Assembly: GCA_003219345.1 (NCBI GenBank)
Contig: QHOP01000443.1
Coordinates: 1 to 5,371 of the forward strand
Source of the DNA: Verrucomicrobiota bacterium
GTDB lineage: Bacteria > Verrucomicrobiota > Verrucomicrobiia > Limisphaerales > AV2
Reading direction: 5' to 3'
Length of the DNA: 5,371 bases
Below the pieces are notes generated by a model. It ran no database searches, was not told where the DNA came from, and saw only the letters and a list, made by a program, of their open reading frames with translations. Below are positions 1-5,371 of this stretch, in pieces; positions within the stretch are counted from its first letter, which is position 1, and the number at the start of each line of letters is the position of its first letter. The translations under genes and the position numbers were made by a program.

Positions 1-375
1 GTTGTCGGCCATTCACAGACGCTTGGCCCGGTGCAATTGCCCGGAGAGGTGAACCATCAATCGTATGTACAACTCCGCTGGAGATATTACTACCTCACCG
101 GCGCAAGCGGTCCGCGGGCGGAACTGAGCGTGGACGACATCCTGGTGAGCGCCGGCGTCCCTGCTTTCACTTACGTCCAACCGCGGCCGGATGGCAGCGT
201 CCAGTTCCAAATCAGGGGATATCCCAACAGGCAATACGTGATCGAAGCTTCAACGAATCTTGCGGCCTGGTTCGCACTGCAGACGATAGCCGCCGACACG
301 AACGGTCTGTTTGGGTTTGTTGAAACCAACAGCGGTATTTTCGACGCGCTTTTCTTCCGCGCGCGGACGCCATAG
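1..375 (+). CDS. C-terminal part of a large exported protein (partial)
   Basis: The reading frame is open from base 1 and stops at TAG 373-375, so only the last 124 residues are present and the true start lies upstream. The first part (RWRYYYLTG ... ELSVDDILVS) resembles the end of the beta-sandwich modules, LamG/MAM-like or those found in lamin-tail/CotH proteins, of large verrucomicrobial surface proteins. The rest has the pattern seen at the C-termini of many exported Verrucomicrobia proteins: a short beta domain with YVIEASTNLAAW, then a TN-rich turn, then a terminal FFRAR. In that family the segment is thought to be a sorting or anchoring-type C-terminal beta domain, but its role is not established. 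No catalytic residues are visible in this part. The stop codon's last base is the first base of the repeat at 375-462. Reading frame confidence is high; the family assignment is by pattern only. Confidence 0.7.
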   Translation, partial: VVGHSQTLGPVQLPGEVNHQSYVQLRWRYYYLTGASGPRAELSVDDILVSAGVPAFTYVQPRPDGSVQFQIRGYPNRQYVIEASTNLAAWFALQTIAADTNGLFGFVETNSGIFDALFFRARTP

Positions 376-462
376 GAGCGCGGACAGGGGTTCAATGCGC
401 GAAAATTTCGGGTCGGAAATCAAATTCGGCAGTCGGGTTCGCGGACAAGCTGTCCGCGCTCC
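375..462. repeat. 88-bp palindromic repeat element between convergent genes
   Basis: The segment is bounded by a perfect 12-bp inverted repeat: GGAGCGCGGACA at 375-386 and TGTCCGCGCTCC at 451-462. The right end also carries a private hairpin, CGCGGACA (440-447) with TGTCCGCG (451-458) around an AGC loop, so the right arm can pair either locally or with the left arm. Bases 385-413 recur almost exactly, inverted, at 4964-4993. The element fills the gap between the stop codon of the left gene and the stop codon of the prepilin-like gene. It could therefore end transcription from both sides, but no T-run follows either hairpin, so Rho-independent termination is not supported. It looks like a dispersed REP/MITE-type repeat. 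Confidence 0.75.
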
Positions 463-464
463 GC

Positions 465-1256
<792 letters not shown>

Positions 1257-1316
1257 AGTGTGGTGTCCCTAACGCTTCTTTACAATGACGCCGTCCAAGC
1301 TGGAAACAGCAGCGCC

Positions 1317-1375
1317 CCTCACCCTGCCCTCTCCCCATCGGATGGGGAAAGGGTGGCCGAAGGCCGGGTGAGAGG
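1317..1375. repeat. Cloverleaf-like intergenic palindromic repeat
   Basis: An outer stem CTCACCC (1318-1324) with GGGTGAG (1366-1372) encloses two hairpins. The first pairs CCCT (1327-1330) with AGGG (1350-1353) and CCCCAT (1333-1338) with ATGGGG (1342-1347). The second pairs GGCC (1355-1358) with GGCC (1362-1365) around a GAA loop. The result is a three-way junction. Sequences of the type CCCTCACCC...CCTCTCCCC are common dispersed intergenic repeats in environmental bacteria. The CCCTCTCCCC core returns at 4936-4945, and inverted at 5123-5132. It lies upstream of the divergently oriented prepilin-like gene and next to a gene remnant. Confidence 0.7.
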
Positions 1376-1441
1376 AAAGCGGAACGTTGTATGGGTATTT
1401 CTGTGACATGACACATCGCTACTGCCGGTGGGCGGCGAAGT

Positions 1442-1630
1442 CAACTGGGTCGTTTCCCTGACTCCATCACCCGAGATTTCGAGTGGATCGCCGAGCTTGG
1501 CTTCAACTTCGTGCGCCTGCCGATGGATTACCGGATGTGGATCGAGGACAACGACCGGACCAAATTCCGCAGACGCGGCTGGTCAGCAAGAGCCAAATGG
1601 CCAGACACCGACCGGAACTGGGTCCGTTGA
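1442..1630 (+). pseudogene. Remnant of a glycoside hydrolase family 5 (cellulase-like) gene
   Basis: In the frame beginning at 1442 the translation contains RDFEWIAELGFNFVRLPMDY (about 1472-1531) followed by RMWIEDNDRTKF. This matches the early beta-strand region of GH5 (cellulase family) proteins, where an acidic-DFxWIAxxGFxFVRLPxxY pattern carries the conserved Arg of the fold. About 35-40 residues are recognisable. The frame is open only from 1412 to TGA 1628-1630, with no start codon or ribosome-binding site that would make a protein, and everything after about residue KFR is unlike the family. The two catalytic glutamates (one in an NEP motif) and about 85% of a GH5 domain are missing. 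Upstream, GTCAAC in another frame may be what is left of the family's GVN/GFN segment, which would imply a one-base deletion near 1443-1447. The functional assignment comes from motif recognition, not a search. Confidence 0.6.
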
Positions 1631-1747
1631 AGAAAATCCCGCCGGACGCGTCACCTCGCGGGCCTTGACCGTGCGCACCCCCTGTCTTTGGCGCTTTACA
1701 CTGGAGAAGGAAAAAACTAGCCTTATCCTGGTAAGCTGAGCCGGTTT

Positions 1748-2224
1748 ATGAACTGGAAGACTTTCAAAGTTTTTCTGCGATCTCTCAGACTCCCGGTGAT
1801 TGCTTTGCTCGGAGGACTGCTCGTCTCTGCGTTTGCATTGGACGATCCTGAACCGGCCAAACCCGCCGCCGCCAACCAGGAGGCGCGCGGCGAACAGCCG
1901 CAGATTCGCGACGGCATCAGCCAGTTGCGCGAAGAAAATGCGAAGCTTAGAGAGGAAAACGCCCAACTGCGAAAAGAAAACCAGCAACTGCGCCGGCTGC
2001 TGGCGGAGAAGGTCGAAGGAAACGTCACCTCGACAACCGTGACCAATTCGGTCAGCAGTGTCCAAACCAATCAGGCTATCACCGAGGCAGAGGGCCAATT
2101 GACCCATTGGTTCACCACCTCCAGCGGCAAGCGGCATAACAACCGCTGCCGCTACTTTAAGACCACCGAAGGACGGCTTTGCAGTCCGGACGAAGGCAAA
2201 CCGTGCAAACTATGCGGCGGCTGA
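1748..2224 (+). CDS. Exported leucine-zipper protein with C-terminal His/Cys motif
   Basis: The 158-residue protein has an N-terminal signal sequence or anchor (hydrophobic about 15-30, possible cleavage after AFA at 28-30) and a Pro/Ala linker. A coiled coil follows at about 55-89, built from three tandem heptads (REENAKL, REENAQL, RKENQQL at 61-81). Leucines fall at L60, L67, L74, L81 and asparagines at N64, N71, N78, which gives Leu at every d position and Asn at three successive a positions and suggests oligomerisation. A Thr/Ser/Asn-rich stretch leads to a C-terminal motif with H130, C134, C145, C153 and C156, ending CKLCGG. Similar short tails (HN..CRY...G..C...EG..C..CGG) occur at the ends of Planctomycete and Verrucomicrobia proteins and resemble small zinc sites; metal binding is inferred. 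No strong Shine-Dalgarno is seen before ATG 1748. The last 13 nt overlap the start of the EEP-fold gene. Function unknown. Confidence 0.8.
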   Translation: MNWKTFKVFLRSLRLPVIALLGGLLVSAFALDDPEPAKPAAANQEARGEQPQIRDGISQLREENAKLREENAQLRKENQQLRRLLAEKVEGNVTSTTVTNSVSSVQTNQAITEAEGQLTHWFTTSSGKRHNNRCRYFKTTEGRLCSPDEGKPCKLCGG

Positions 2225-3612
2225 TCGCGCTTCTGTTCCTCCTCGGCGTTTCCCGGATTCACGCGGAACCGCTTCGGGTCACCACCTGGAACCTGAACTT
2301 CAGTCCCCAGGCGCCGGTGTCGGAGGCCGACGAAAAGCGGCTGGCGAACATCGCTTCCGTCCTGAACTCGCTGAAGGCCGATGTGATCCTGTTGCAGGAA
2401 GTGCCGGATCGGCAGGCCTGCGAACGGCTGGCCGCGCTGCTGAAGCCCTCCCACTACCAGACGGCAACCTGTTCGGCCTTCACGGACCTTTCGGGCCGCC
2501 ATCTTCCCCAAGTCGCCGTTCTCACCAGAAAGCCGGTGGCCGCGGCCTGGACCGAACCGTGGAAGCCGGAGGGGCTGATTGCGCCGCCGGGCGGACTGGC
2601 TTTCGCCGCGATTCGCCACGAGACAGGCCTTGTTATCGTTTACTCCGTCCAGTTGAAGAACAACGCGACGAGCGGCGATTTTGAACGGGACACGCAAATC
2701 AACATTCTCAAACGCGAACTCTCCGCGGCGCAGCTCATTCAACATGCCGGTTCCATCGAAGCGCGACTGACCAATCTGGCGGCGGCCATCATCATTGCCG
2801 GCAGCCTCTACACCAATCCGGAAGAGCCCCAGTTCGTCAGCGAAAATACTCTGCGACTCCTCGAGCAAGCCGGATTCAAAAATGCGTCCGACGGAGGGCC
2901 GCTGAAAAACCGCGTTACGCGCCGCGGCGCCGGAAAGTATGCCGACACGACGTTAGATTACGTTTTTGCAAAACGCGCGAACTTTCTGGGCAACCCCAAC
3001 ATCCTGGCGTCGGAACTATCAGGCCATCTCCCCGTGACGTGCGACCTGGTAGTCAAGCCAGCGGCTTCCGTTCCCGAAACGCCGTCAGTCAATCCACCGG
3101 TGATTCATTGGCGGTTGCCGAGCCTGACGCTCGCCGCGCTGCTGCTTATTTCCATCGGGTGGTGGTTCGCGAGCCGGAAGAAGTTCTTTTCTCCCGTGCC
3201 GGTCGCAGATGCCAACCCCAGAGGACTGCTTTCGTCTCCAGCTGAAGGGAAAAGCCTGCTTGCTGACCTCGATTTCCCGGAAGAAAAAGGGACGACCGTT
3301 TCCAACCTTGAGAAGGATACAGCCACCAGCCCGGCTCAGTCACAAATTCAGTCCCTCAAAAAGCGCGCCCTGGCCGCCGAACAGCGCGCCGCGCGAGCGA
3401 CCGAAATGGTGCGCAAAGGTTTGATCCCGCATCTCGCGCGACTGATGAAAGACACGCTGTTTTATGGGGTCGCCTCTCAGCGTGCGCATCTGCTCAAGAT
3501 GCCGAACGACGCATTGCCGAACTCGAAAAAGAGGTCTCGAACAAGGATCAGGTCAATCGCGAGCTGCTGGCCGCGCGAATCCAGATGGTCAAACAAACCC
3601 TGGAGGCCGTGA
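2212..3612 (+). CDS. Exported EEP-fold (endonuclease/exonuclease/phosphatase) protein, degenerate active site, frameshifted 3' end
   Basis: ATG 2212 was chosen over TTG 2179 because it opens directly on a signal peptide (MRRLIALLFLLGVSRIHA). It overlaps the upstream stop codon by 13 nt, which implies translational coupling. Residues 20-281 follow the EEP (DNase I-like) superfamily: TTWN at 24-27, LQEV with the metal-ligand Glu E63, VAVLTR at 101-106, LDYVF at 248-252, and S-G-H at 270-272. Several catalytic positions are changed: the His of the xHLK motif is Q147, the GDxN motif reads GSLY (S198, Y200), and the SDH triad reads SGH (G271). Hydrolysis is therefore doubtful; H272 and E63 remain. 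A membrane helix follows at about 303-320, then a basic stop-transfer patch and a cytoplasmic coiled-coil tail from about 374. The last 40 residues in this frame look non-native; see the alternate-frame tail ending at 3638. The substrate is unknown. Confidence 0.8.
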   Translation: MRRLIALLFLLGVSRIHAEPLRVTTWNLNFSPQAPVSEADEKRLANIASVLNSLKADVILLQEVPDRQACERLAALLKPSHYQTATCSAFTDLSGRHLPQVAVLTRKPVAAAWTEPWKPEGLIAPPGGLAFAAIRHETGLVIVYSVQLKNNATSGDFERDTQINILKRELSAAQLIQHAGSIEARLTNLAAAIIIAGSLYTNPEEPQFVSENTLRLLEQAGFKNASDGGPLKNRVTRRGAGKYADTTLDYVFAKRANFLGNPNILASELSGHLPVTCDLVVKPAASVPETPSVNPPVIHWRLPSLTLAALLLISIGWWFASRKKFFSPVPVADANPRGLLSSPAEGKSLLADLDFPEEKGTTVSNLEKDTATSPAQSQIQSLKKRALAAEQRAARATEMVRKGLIPHLARLMKDTLFYGVASQRAHLLKMPNDALPNSKKRSRTRIRSIASCWPRESRWSNKPWRP

Positions 3613-3638
3613 AATCGCAGGTGCCGCTGGAATCATGA
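3495..3638 (+). other. Out-of-frame continuation of the EEP-protein coiled-coil tail
   Basis: From 3495 the frame one base back (-1) from the EEP gene reads 47 residues beginning QDAERRIAELEKEV and ending SQVPLES at TGA 3636-3638. This is a clean charged coiled coil that continues the style of the tail before it (KKRALAAEQRAARATEMV, then LIPHLARLMKDTLF, SQRAHLL). The annotated frame instead gives a Pro/Ser/Arg/Trp-rich run to 3612 that looks like shadow translation. The LIPHLARLMKD...SQRAHLL block followed by a RIAELEKE coiled coil is a recurrent tail in Verrucomicrobia membrane proteins, as I remember them. A one-base loss (or two-base gain) between about 3484 and 3497 would explain it, either as a real mutation or as a sequencing/assembly error. 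Restored, the protein would be about 475 residues and would end 6 nt inside the convergent TPR gene. Confidence 0.7.
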
Positions 3639-4727
3639 AGCGAGCGTTTTCTGCTCGGTCTGCAGCGCCTGCTCGTAACATTTCAACGCCTCCTCGAAAC
3701 GTTGCAGACGGTTGAACACCCCGCCCTTGTACAGATAAGCCGTCGTCAGCGAGCTATCCACCGCGATGGCGCGATCGTAACACTCGAGCGCTTCCTCCGT
3801 TCGCCGCAGTCGTTCCAGCGCGTTTCCCCTCTTTATCAGCGCCTCGGCGTTCCGCGGGTCGAGCAGAATCACCTCCTCCAGGCAAGCCAACGCCTCGGCA
3901 GGTTTGTCGAGGCTCAACAGGGTCTGGCCCTTGGCCAGCAGCAAAGCGACGTGCGGAGGGTGGCTGGAGTCAGAGGCGGGTTCCTGCCAGGCGGATCGGT
4001 TCTTCTCGGGATCGTGCGGGGTCGTGCTGACGGCGGCTTTCGTGTCCGAATTCGCCTCTGCTTTGGCCGTTTCGCGGTTCGGTTGCTCGTTGGCGTGACC
4101 GCTGGTTCCTCCGGACGCAGCCTCCTGCGCCGTCTGTTCCAGTTCGCGCAGACGCTTTTCCAGTTGCTCGATCGCGCCGAGAAAGCGCGCGCTGGCGAGC
4201 TCGGTCGGATTGCCAACGGCGAGAGGTGAATCGCCAGCCGTCAAAACGTTGGGCGAATAGCCCGTCCCCAGCGCGTGGCTTAACGGGACAGCCATGGCCA
4301 CCTCTGTAAGCCGATTCGTCGCGCGCATCAAAAAAAACGCCAGACAGAACATGCCCAAAAGACCCGTTGCAGCCAACGCGCCCGCGACCATTAGCGCGGT
4401 CCAGTTTGAACTTTGCACCGCTTCCAACTCGCGCTTGTGCTGCGCCTCAAACGACTGCTGAATGAGGGTGAGCCGTTGGGTCAGTGCCTCGGCGTTGCGC
4501 AGGGCGGCGGCTTCGGACTCGCGCCGCGTCTGCTCGATGACCTGTTGGATCACGTCCTGCTGTTCCTGAAAAGTGGGAACGCCAACCGGCGCGGGTTCAG
4601 CGGCGGACACGTTGGTCGCGCCGGGCGAGAGAGAATCAGCGGAACGACCGCTCCACGCGCAACAAACAAGCCAGAAACAGGCGATCAGGCCTACCCGCAA
4701 AAATTGGAGACGCGCGTGTGATGCCAT
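3633..4727 (-). CDS. Membrane-anchored coiled-coil/TPR protein
   Basis: The 364-residue protein starts at ATG 4727 with a signal sequence or first membrane helix (about 8-29). A periplasmic coiled coil follows at about 54-105 (QEQQDVIQQVIEQTRRESEA...), then a strong transmembrane helix at about 110-134 followed by a positive patch (RATNR). After a linker there is a short second coiled coil (about 184-202) and a low-complexity acidic/Ser/Thr linker (205-257). The C-terminus carries three tetratricopeptide repeats at about 258-291, 293-325 and 328-359, with the usual A-L-G-A-Y/F-A-P pattern (for example LIKRGNALERLRRTEEALEC). TPRs are protein-binding scaffolds; the positive-inside rule puts them in the cytoplasm. 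No enzyme domain is visible. No Shine-Dalgarno is seen upstream, and the predicted leader is only about 12 nt. Its stop codon faces, and nearly overlaps, the end of the convergent EEP gene. The partner is unknown. Confidence 0.88.
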   Translation of the reverse strand: MASHARLQFLRVGLIACFWLVCCAWSGRSADSLSPGATNVSAAEPAPVGVPTFQEQQDVIQQVIEQTRRESEAAALRNAEALTQRLTLIQQSFEAQHKRELEAVQSSNWTALMVAGALAATGLLGMFCLAFFLMRATNRLTEVAMAVPLSHALGTGYSPNVLTAGDSPLAVGNPTELASARFLGAIEQLEKRLRELEQTAQEAASGGTSGHANEQPNRETAKAEANSDTKAAVSTTPHDPEKNRSAWQEPASDSSHPPHVALLLAKGQTLLSLDKPAEALACLEEVILLDPRNAEALIKRGNALERLRRTEEALECYDRAIAVDSSLTTAYLYKGGVFNRLQRFEEALKCYEQALQTEQKTLAS

Positions 4728-4746
4728 GGTGTGAAGGTGAGAGTCC

Positions 4747-4774
4747 AGTATAGAAAAACGGCGCGCAAATGCAA
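4747..4774 (-). promoter_or_regulatory. Candidate sigma-70-type promoter of the TPR gene
   Basis: On the minus strand TTGCAT (4774-4769) is separated by 16 nt from TATACT (4752-4747). They match the -35 and -10 consensus at 4/6 and 5/6. Transcription would start near 4740, leaving a leader of about 12 nt before ATG 4727, which fits the lack of a ribosome-binding site there. Promoter consensus in Verrucomicrobia is not well defined, so this is moderate evidence. Confidence 0.45.
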
Positions 4775-4804
4775 GGCCAAAATAGGGCTACTCTAACTAA
4801 AAAC

Positions 4805-4827
4805 TGGCGGGGCCTTGAACCTCGCCA
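4805..4827. repeat. Small hairpin upstream of the TPR promoter
   Basis: TGGCGGGG (4805-4812) pairs with CCTCGCCA (4820-4827) as an 8-bp stem including one G-T wobble, with a 7-nt loop. No T-run follows on either strand. It stands immediately left of the GTAGGGC inverted repeat, and the two may be parts of one repeat unit. Confidence 0.4.
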
Positions 4828-4831
4828 ACTT

Positions 4832-4879
4832 GTAGGGCGCGGTGCCGTCTCCCGGCGTGCTGAGGACAGCCAGCCCTAC
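4832..4879. repeat. Inverted-repeat element bounded by GTAGGGC/GCCCTAC
   Basis: Perfect 7-bp inverted ends, GTAGGGC (4832-4838) and GCCCTAC (4873-4879), enclose a GC-rich 34-nt core (GCGGTGCCGTCTCCCGG... GAGGACAGCCA). Units starting TGTAGGGC and ending GGACAGC..GCCCTACC are, in my recollection, common dispersed intergenic repeats in Pedosphaera-like genomes. Only the inverted ends are proven here. Confidence 0.5.
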
Positions 4880-4925
4880 CTGACGGTTCTAAGCCCGGAC
4901 TTCCAATTTTGGACGCGCATGGGGG

Positions 4926-5143
4926 CCATGAACCACCCTCTCCCCCCATTGGGGGAGAGAATTCCCCGAAAGATTTCGCGCATTGAACCCCTGAACCGAG
5001 GGAAAACATCGAACATCCAACATCGAACACCGAACGCCGAAGTGAGCAAGCATTCGCGCTGCCATTCGATGTTCGGCGTTGGATGTTCGATGTTGGATGT
5101 TCCTCTGGGTTTATGGGGAGAAGGGGAGAGGGCGGTTTCATGG
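4926..5143. repeat. Nested palindromic repeat element of about 218 bp
   Basis: The ends are imperfect inverted repeats. CCATGAACCACCCTCTCCCC (4926-4945) matches the reverse complement of 5123-5143 with one extra A and one substitution. Inside, in order, are: a 9-bp hairpin CTCTCCCCC/GGGGGAGAG (4938-4946 with 4951-4959); a conserved block at 4964-4993 shared inverted with 385-413; and a long inverted repeat of 7-bp units (5011-5041 with 5072-5102). No ORF inside looks real, so it would be a non-autonomous element or chromosomal structural repeat. No clear target-site duplication is seen; only GACGC is shared near both ends (4912-4916 and 5145-5149). Confidence 0.7.
5011..5102. repeat. Heptad-built inverted repeat with a 30-nt loop
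   Basis: The left arm (5011-5041) is made of 7-nt units GAACATC, CAACATC, GAACACC, GAACGCC. The right arm (5072-5102) is its reverse complement with 29 of 31 positions matching. The spacer is 5042-5071. The same 7-nt unit also extends outward on the left (AACATC at 5005-5010) and inward on the right (TTCGATG at 5065-5071). The repeat could extrude as a cruciform or fold as a long RNA hairpin. Such AACATCGAACATCC strings recur between genes in Planctomycetes and Verrucomicrobia, as I remember them; their role is unknown. Confidence 0.8.
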
Positions 5144-5210
5144 AGACGCCGTGGGCGAGCCTGGTGGCAGGCATAAAGCGGTTTTCAGGCCGCGACCCTT
5201 ACCCCGGCCA

Positions 5211-5371
5211 TTACGAACTGGCGCTGGTGTAATGCCGGACCGAGAGCCGCCAGATGCCCTCCGAAACCAGCAGGCAGATAACGGCCATGCCCAGGAGCAG
5301 GAGCATATCGAAAGGCGAACCGAGTTTCCGCACAAGCAATCTGGCCGGCACGTTCGCGATGAGCAGCATGG
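5211..5371 (-). CDS. C-terminus of a probable ABC-2 type transporter permease (partial)
   Basis: Reading in from the right edge on the minus strand, the frame runs through residues MLLIANVPARLLVRK (from 5369) to TAA at 5213-5211, giving 52 complete codons; the start lies beyond the window. It holds one clear membrane helix (about MLLLLGMAVICLLVSEGIW) followed by RLSVRHYTSASS. The pattern of a Pro before the last helix and an aromatic/Arg-rich ending in RxYxSAS is that of the ABC-2 permeases of the COG3694/COG4587 type, which pair with an ATPase to export substrates. The ATPase and the rest of the permease would lie to the right. ATG 5369 is probably an internal Met rather than a start, because a 52-residue gene has no ribosome-binding site to be seen. 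No terminator with a T-run follows. Confidence 0.6.
   Translation of the reverse strand, partial: MLLIANVPARLLVRKLGSPFDMLLLLGMAVICLLVSEGIWRLSVRHYTSASS

Noticed and set aside
1703..1711. Strong Shine-Dalgarno-like GGAGAAGGA
   Set aside because: No start codon lies at a usable distance, and an in-frame TAG at 1718 excludes an extended start for the zipper gene.
1695..1723. Possible promoter TTTACA-17 nt-TAGCCT before the zipper gene
   Set aside because: The -35 is good but the -10 matches only about 3 of 6 positions; this could arise by chance.
1428..1739. Plus-strand ORF of 103 codons covering the GH5 remnant in another frame
   Set aside because: The GH5-like motif is in the frame starting at 1442. 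This frame gives a Ser/Thr/Pro-rich translation with no motif.
1583..2137. Minus-strand ORF of 184 codons
   Set aside because: It lies opposite the zipper gene. The Phe/Leu/Ser-rich repeats are the reverse reading of the coiled-coil codons.
2152..2868. Minus-strand ORF of 238 codons
   Set aside because: It is a shadow of the EEP-fold gene, Arg/Gly-rich with no domain; the opposite strand has the signal peptide and family motifs.
3702..4229. Plus-strand ORF of 175 codons
   Set aside because: It is antisense to the TPR repeats, and the Arg/Leu-rich translation is typical of a shadow frame.
4926..5143. CRISPR array
   Set aside because: The repeats are 7-nt units arranged as one inverted pair, without regular 25-40 bp direct repeats or unique spacers.
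5159..5172. Hairpin GCCTG-GTGG-CAGGC as terminator of the permease gene
   Set aside because: The stem is only 5 bp and no T-run follows on the minus strand.
4769..5176. Overlapping ORFs on both strands through 4769-5176
   Set aside because: They run through palindromic repeats. Strings such as TSNIQHRTPN and its mirror are translations of the heptad repeat, which is open in several frames because it lacks stop triplets.
5138..5335. Minus-strand ORF of 65 codons
   Set aside because: It overlaps the frame that encodes the ABC-2 permease end, and its Arg/Ser/Trp-rich product looks like an off-frame reading.

Overview
The window looks like a chromosomal segment from a GC-rich Verrucomicrobiota bacterium, probably Pedosphaera/Limisphaerales-like. 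This is inferred from three things: a prepilin-type protein with the very hydrophobic FTLIELL leader typical of Verrucomicrobia and Planctomycetes, an exported-protein C-terminus ending in an FFRAR motif, and intergenic DNA full of palindromic repeats. No species can be named from sequence alone.

Layout, left to right. (1) 1-375 +: the C-terminal end of a large exported protein. (2) 375-462: an 88-bp repeat bounded by a perfect 12-bp inverted repeat, sitting between two convergent genes. (3) 465-1256 -: a type II secretion/type IV pilin-like (DUF1559-style) protein. (4) 1257-1747: about 490 bp with no intact gene, holding a cloverleaf-like repeat and a decayed fragment of a glycoside hydrolase family 5 gene. 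(5) 1748-2224 +: a small exported protein with an Asn-rich leucine zipper and a C-terminal His/Cys metal-site-like motif. (6) 2212-3612 +: overlapping the previous gene, an exported endonuclease/exonuclease/phosphatase (EEP)-fold protein that has lost several catalytic residues, followed by a membrane helix and a coiled-coil tail. The end of this gene appears frameshifted; the natural tail reads on in another frame to 3638. (7) 3633-4727 -: a membrane-anchored coiled-coil/TPR protein with a plausible promoter. (8) 4780-5210: repeats only, including a nested palindromic element of about 218 bp. (9) 5211-5371 -: the C-terminus of a probable ABC-2 type transporter permease.

The genes at 1748 and 2212 overlap by 13 nt and probably form a translationally coupled pair. 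The EEP and TPR genes converge; the unshifted EEP tail would overlap the TPR stop codon. The small zipper protein, the EEP-fold protein and the TPR protein all combine an export signal with a coiled coil, and the last two also have a second membrane helix and a predicted cytoplasmic tail, so a shared envelope assembly is possible but not shown. The strongest observations are the degenerate EEP active site, the frameshift in the same gene, the GH5 remnant, and the family of nested repeats, two of which share a nearly identical block of about 29 nt in opposite orientation at the two ends of the window.
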